Source: Chiridota heheva (lineage: Eukaryota; Echinodermata; Holothuroidea; Apodida; Chiridotidae). Taken from it: a stretch of DNA of 64,000 bases. The stretch's first letter is position 1, and each line of letters starts with the position of its first letter. The position numbers and the translations under genes were made by a program. The stretch is from positions 182,001 through 246,000 of the forward strand of contig JAIGNY010004440.1 in assembly GCA_020152595.1 (NCBI GenBank), in the 5' to 3' direction. The notes under the pieces were generated by a model. The model worked only from the letters and a program-made list of their open reading frames with translations. It was not told the DNA's origin and ran no database searches. This document shows positions 52,001 through 58,000 of the stretch, one piece after another.

Positions 52001-55000
52001 AGATCAAACTATTCACACTGTATGCACTTCAACATCCAGTTGTCCAAAAAACTTCAGCTTAGCCAGTTTGAAAAAAATTGGCATACTTTTCTCTCAAATT
52101 TATAAATAAATAAATGAAAATTACAGTGATATGAACAATACATAATGTTCTCATAAAATTTCAAATGTATTCACATAATCCAAATGTTCTGGTGTTCACA
52201 TATTTCAAATGATCTGATGTTCACATATTACAAATGATTCAATATTCACATATTTTAAATGATCTGAGGTTCACATTTTCCCAACGATCTGATATAAACA
52301 TATTCCAAATATGATGTTCACATATTCCAAATGATCCGATGTTCACATATTACAAAGATCTGATGTTCACAAATTCCAAATGATCTGATGTTCACATAAT
52401 CCAAATGATCTGATGTTCACATATTCCAAATGATCACATATTATGTTTTTATGGCAGAATATGAAATTCTAGTGTGTTTTCTTTAACATACCACTTGCAC
52501 CAAATACGGACCTAAACTTTATGACATTTTAAAAATCATTGGCAATCTGCAATTTTTTCTACGTTTTTCAGCCAGTTGTAATAGGTCATAACTATTAAAT
52601 CATTGGTCCAATTTTACTTAAAATTTGGACTTTTCCTTTCTTCACACAACAAACCTGCATACAAAATTTCATGAAAATATGAGACATAAGGGTGTGAATC
52701 GGAATTTTTGAGGGGGTGATTTGAGATGGAATGACCAATCAATACAAAATGGTTATTGTTAGATCAAACTATTCACTGTATGCAGTTCAACATCCAGTTG
52801 TCCAAAAATCTTCAGCTTAGCCAGTTTAAAAAAAAAATTGGCATACTTTTTTCTCAAATTTATAAATAAATAAATAAATAAAAATTACAGCGATATGAAC
52901 AATACCAATGTACACAGCTACATTTCCAAACATTCTAGTAGTGCCTTTGATTTAAGAATGACACATCATTGATGTTGTTGCATGCCTAATTTTTTCTTTG
53001 CAGTCGTAGCGACTACAACTAGGATTGTGGAGTATTAGTAATCTTAGGAAAGCTGCATTCGACTCCACACTTGCACCTTTACATGTAGATCTATTTGTGT
53101 TTCATCAATGGACGGTTGAAATCATGTAAAAACCATCCATAATATCTTTAGACAGAAAGCTAATTTTCTTATTATATAAGTTTCTATCAACAAAGTGTAT
53201 AGTAATACGAATGTACAGAAGGTATGTGACTAATTACTAGGCTAGGTTAGCTATTGGTCATATCCCACAATACACTTTTTGACATACTGGTGGCCAAAGT
53301 TTGCGATTCCAAAAAAAATGGTCGTAACTTTCGTTACGGTATGTATTTTTTTCACGACAGACTTCAATTTTTGGTCGTAAGTTTCATAATTTTAGACGTA
53401 AATAGAGCTCTAGTATTACTGTACTAGGCCTTATGTTAGTACATGTATTCCTACTGACCAGGAAATTAAAGAGTAACATTACTCTTGGCCTAGCAGAATC
53501 GAAGTTTGCTTACCCTCTTATAGCGTTGAAATGTCCCAGAAAACGATCCTTATTACAAAACATGTTTTAAGAATACCAATGACAGTAAACATAATTAAAT
53601 TGAAAATAATATCCACATTATTCCATTTTCTAATCAATAACTGTCATGTCCGCCGCTAGTACACCATACACACATCATAATGATAATAATGTATACTTGA
53701 TAAAGCGCCGGTATCCGCCAAAAGGCGCTCATGGCGCTTGGCAAAAAACAAGCCAGTAAAACAGTTCAAACTCAATTCAGGCTGGAATAAACATGACAGT
53801 ACAACATTAACAAGAAAGTTTTTTGAAAAGGAATGTTTTTAAACCAGTTTTTAAACTGTCCAGGTACCTAGCGGATCTAACACTTTGTGGGAGACCATCC
53901 CACACATGACATAACAGTACGTGCAGTGCAGTGCATGTACAGTATAAACAACAAGAATTGCATAACAACGTAGTGTCTGAGTAAAGGGCCATACTGTATA
54001 TTAGCAGCTACAGTAGCTATAAACGTGATACATACGGCGCATAGGGAACAACAACAAAAACGCAACCTATGCTGGTGGCGTATACAGTGGGTTATTTATA
54101 CGCTTTCCATACATAAAGGTGAAGGTGTATTGAACGTTAGGCTACCAAACTTAGGCCCATGATCCAATGCAGCGAAATTCACTCCAAACTTCCAATCTTA
54201 CCATATTATGTACCTTTCTTGCTTTAATTGTAATACGTAGTTCTTTGAAGTTATTTTAGTGCTCAAACAGACAAAATTAGAACACCATTTATGCTTGTTT
54301 TGGCGAAAACATTTTTCCAACTCAGACCTTTGAAGTTTTTGTCACTTGTAATTGTTTATGTTGATGTCATATTACTTCTATGGTTGTTGCACAGCTGATT
54401 GGCTAACAACTCATGCACATTTAAATAGATTCAACAAGTAAACATTTCTATCAAGCTTTGACCTCATGAATAATCCACAAAATTTGGTTCTGCTCTTACT
54501 AATGGCTGAATACTGTAGCTGTTCGAATTCAAACAGCTGATTCACAGAAAATAGATCAGTTGTGAACCTAGAGATGAAAGATTTTTCATATCTTAGTGAA
54601 GAATATTTTCAGAGAAGCTGTGTAAATTGAAAAAAGTCTGTGGTTGATCTATATTGGCGTGCATTAGAACAACCTACATTAGCACTCCCTGTAGTACCGT
54701 CAGACTGATGCCAGTCATGTTAGTATGGCTGCCATTAGTGATGGCTGGCCGTCCGAGGTACTACAAAATCCTATAACCTGCAGTAGTTTTAAGCCTTGTG
54801 CTACAACAGGAAATTCTCAGTTCTAAGATCTTCGTGAAAACAAAACCATTATACCTTTTTTTCACCCACAATGCTTGTTCATGATGTTTGAAGCCCATCG
54901 AGGTCTTCAACAACTGTTTTTACGGTGATTTTAGTTAATTTTATTAAAGTATTTATTGGGCTACTTTTCATTCCTTAAAATCGCCTGACGAGCTCTTTCA

Positions 55001-58000
55001 AAGTACGATCAAAGTTCAAAACACTGCTATAACATTTTAGCGGGGTTAATATGTATTAGATTATTTGATGACAAAAATTAAGATAACACTTATAAAGTAC
55101 AATTAGCAGATATAATCTAAACATTTCCTGATGTTTTATGTATTTGTTTTCGCACACATTTTTTTTTTTTTATACTATAAATTATTTAATGAAATTATAT
55201 GAACAATAAAAATATCAGCAAAAATTGAACCTGCAGTTTACTGGAACTTTGTAAAATTTAATGCGGATGTTTGAATAGTTGATCACAAACGTGCGGTGAT
55301 TAAGAAAGATGGCGACCAAAACATGAATTGGAGAACTTTTTCCAGTCGTGGTACTAAACAGGTAAAGATTTAGGAAAAGTTTTTTACTAATCGGTAAAAG
55401 AATATCCAAAAAGTAAGTTATTTTTCAATCATCAATTTTCCATAACACATAAAGCTAAAAAAAAGAAACCCTTGTACAGCAATTGTGTCAACTCATACTG
55501 AGAGATGTGTATAACTAGGAGTAGGCTAGGAACAACTATAACCTTCGTGCGGCTGCAGATCAGCAAATATCAGCAATCACACAACATCAGCATACAGAAA
55601 CGGGTTAAAGTGAAAGAAATTACAGTTAAACGATGGCAAATGGTTGCATAACTACGGGCCAAGGCTAACGTTAGGCCTTGCAGGGAATGAATTGTTAAGG
55701 AAATTATTTTACAAAAAGTCATGCAATTTAAAGGAATATTCCCATGGATTTTCATTTTTTCATATATGATAAAGAAAATTTATAGAAACAAACTGGTGAT
55801 AAAACTATGTTAATATATCATTCTGTTTAGAAGTTACAACAATTAAAGAATAGAAAAATGTTCTTTAAAACACCTCATACAGTATGTCCTTTAGCTTGGT
55901 GGTGTCATCAAAGCAAATCCAGCACAGTTCTTATGTATTTCTTATAAGTTTGATCACACTTTTTTGACATTACCGAACAGCATTTTTGGTTCATTATAGA
56001 GAAAGGGTGAAATATACAATTTACAAGAAAACATTTTGTTTTTTTCTTGGTGTACATCACATTTCCAATAAGAAAAAAATCAAAATCATTTCTAAAGAAA
56101 CAAAAGACGTTTTGTTGAAGTTGTCTCTATGACATAACAGATGTTGCCAATCAGTCACTGTTGTCCAAATCAAAAAATACTTTTAAAATTTTGTAACTTC
56201 TAAACAGAATAAGATAGTAACATAGTTTTCTACCACTTTATTTCTAAATTTTTTCTCTATCATAAAAATAAAAATCCATGGGAATATTCCTTTTAAGTCG
56301 CCACCCATCTGCTTTGATCGATTTGTTTCCTCGCGCATGCCCCTATAGCAGTTTATACTGCTCGGCTGTTGCATTTTGCATTGTTCTGCAGTATTTAATG
56401 TCAAACTACCCCCTCTCTATCTTCTTGTACAAAGGATATTTGTTTGTATATAAACAGTTTCATCGAAAGAAAACTCTCTTTTTCCGCTAGTCTTAGTCCC
56501 AACAGGACCTTGTGCATTGTGCAACGATATGTAATTCTTCCTTGGATTTACACGTGTTATAACTTATTAATTATTATCTTCATGAATTTTTGTGTGTGAA
56601 TGTTAATATCTTATCTTATAACGTTATAAATTGAACTTTGATATATGCATGGAGCCGGACCAGTTGTCCTATTACTTCCGAACATAAGACGCATCTCACA
56701 TTAGCTGGATATGTAAGTAACCTTTATTATTGTGTTATAAATTGGTGAACCGCACGTGATCCTATTACCTTTGCAAGTTATATCATATATTGTATGTACA
56801 TCAATTCCAAGTACCATACATCAACGCATTGAGTGCCAAAGGTAACTCATCTGCTTGATATACATTACTTATTGCATTCATTAGGTCCAATGCTTTGGCC
56901 ATGACATTTGTGCCTACAGTAAAGCCAATGCATATTATGTACCTAATTATTCACTGGGTATCTTGTGCCCAGCACATGAACCTTACCTGTACTGCCAACC
57001 ACGCAGGTGGTCTTGTCTGCTTATTCACTTATTCCGTCAATCAACCAACCAGCAACACATTCCTAACTTACTTGGATTGTTGCTGTGGTCACATTGGTAT
57101 ATCCTATTAACCTACCCCTAGTGCTGGCATATCCCACTACATTACCTGCGACATCTCGCTTCACCAGTAGCTTAGGTATACCAACTTGGCCCCCGTTGTA
57201 TTTATTTACCATTACATCTTCATTTTATGGTAGCGTGTTCTTATACAAGCATGCACTCTGCCTATTTACTTAGTTACGCTTGTATTCATAAGAATTAGAG
57301 CTGTGAACGTTTAGGGATTTTAGTAAAAGTATACACGCCAGAAAAAGCAAGCGTGTAGCGTGTACACGAGTTTGGTACCGTAATTTTCAAAAATACACCA
57401 AAATTGCTCCAAAACTACAAGGCGAAGTAAAAAAAATCGCGCAACCAGTATGGCAAAAGTACTGACTGCATTGCTCAAATAGATGCTAAGTTTTGCTTTC
57501 CAAATCGTACAAAGCTTACTTCTACAGTATAAATTATCATTTTCGTGGAAAATATGCATGAAAATTCAGTTTAGAAAGAACAGATAACTTCCTTTCAATG
57601 TCATTTAAACTCAACATCGCGTAACTTTTTTGTCCTATTTGCTATGGCTTTCAAAGTTCTGTGAAAATTTTGCATTCCGAGGCCTATGATATACCTCGCC
57701 GTAAAACATTTCAAAACTACGCCACCACCACCAGGAAGTTCTGAAATATCAGTTCTCTTGAAAAAATGGCCGTCATCTTTGCGAAGCATGCAGAATTTCA
57801 GCTCTGTTAAAACTTTTTTCGGTTGATTTATTATGCAATATTTTTTCTTTTTTGCAAATTTTTTTGACTCATCAGGTAATATTTACATGTAAATGTACTG
57901 ATTACCACGATTCAAGTGTTTTTTTGGTCGATAAAACGGGCCTTGATTGCGTGGGATTTAAAGCCTTATGGCCTAACGTTAGGCCTATTGTTAAGTTTCA

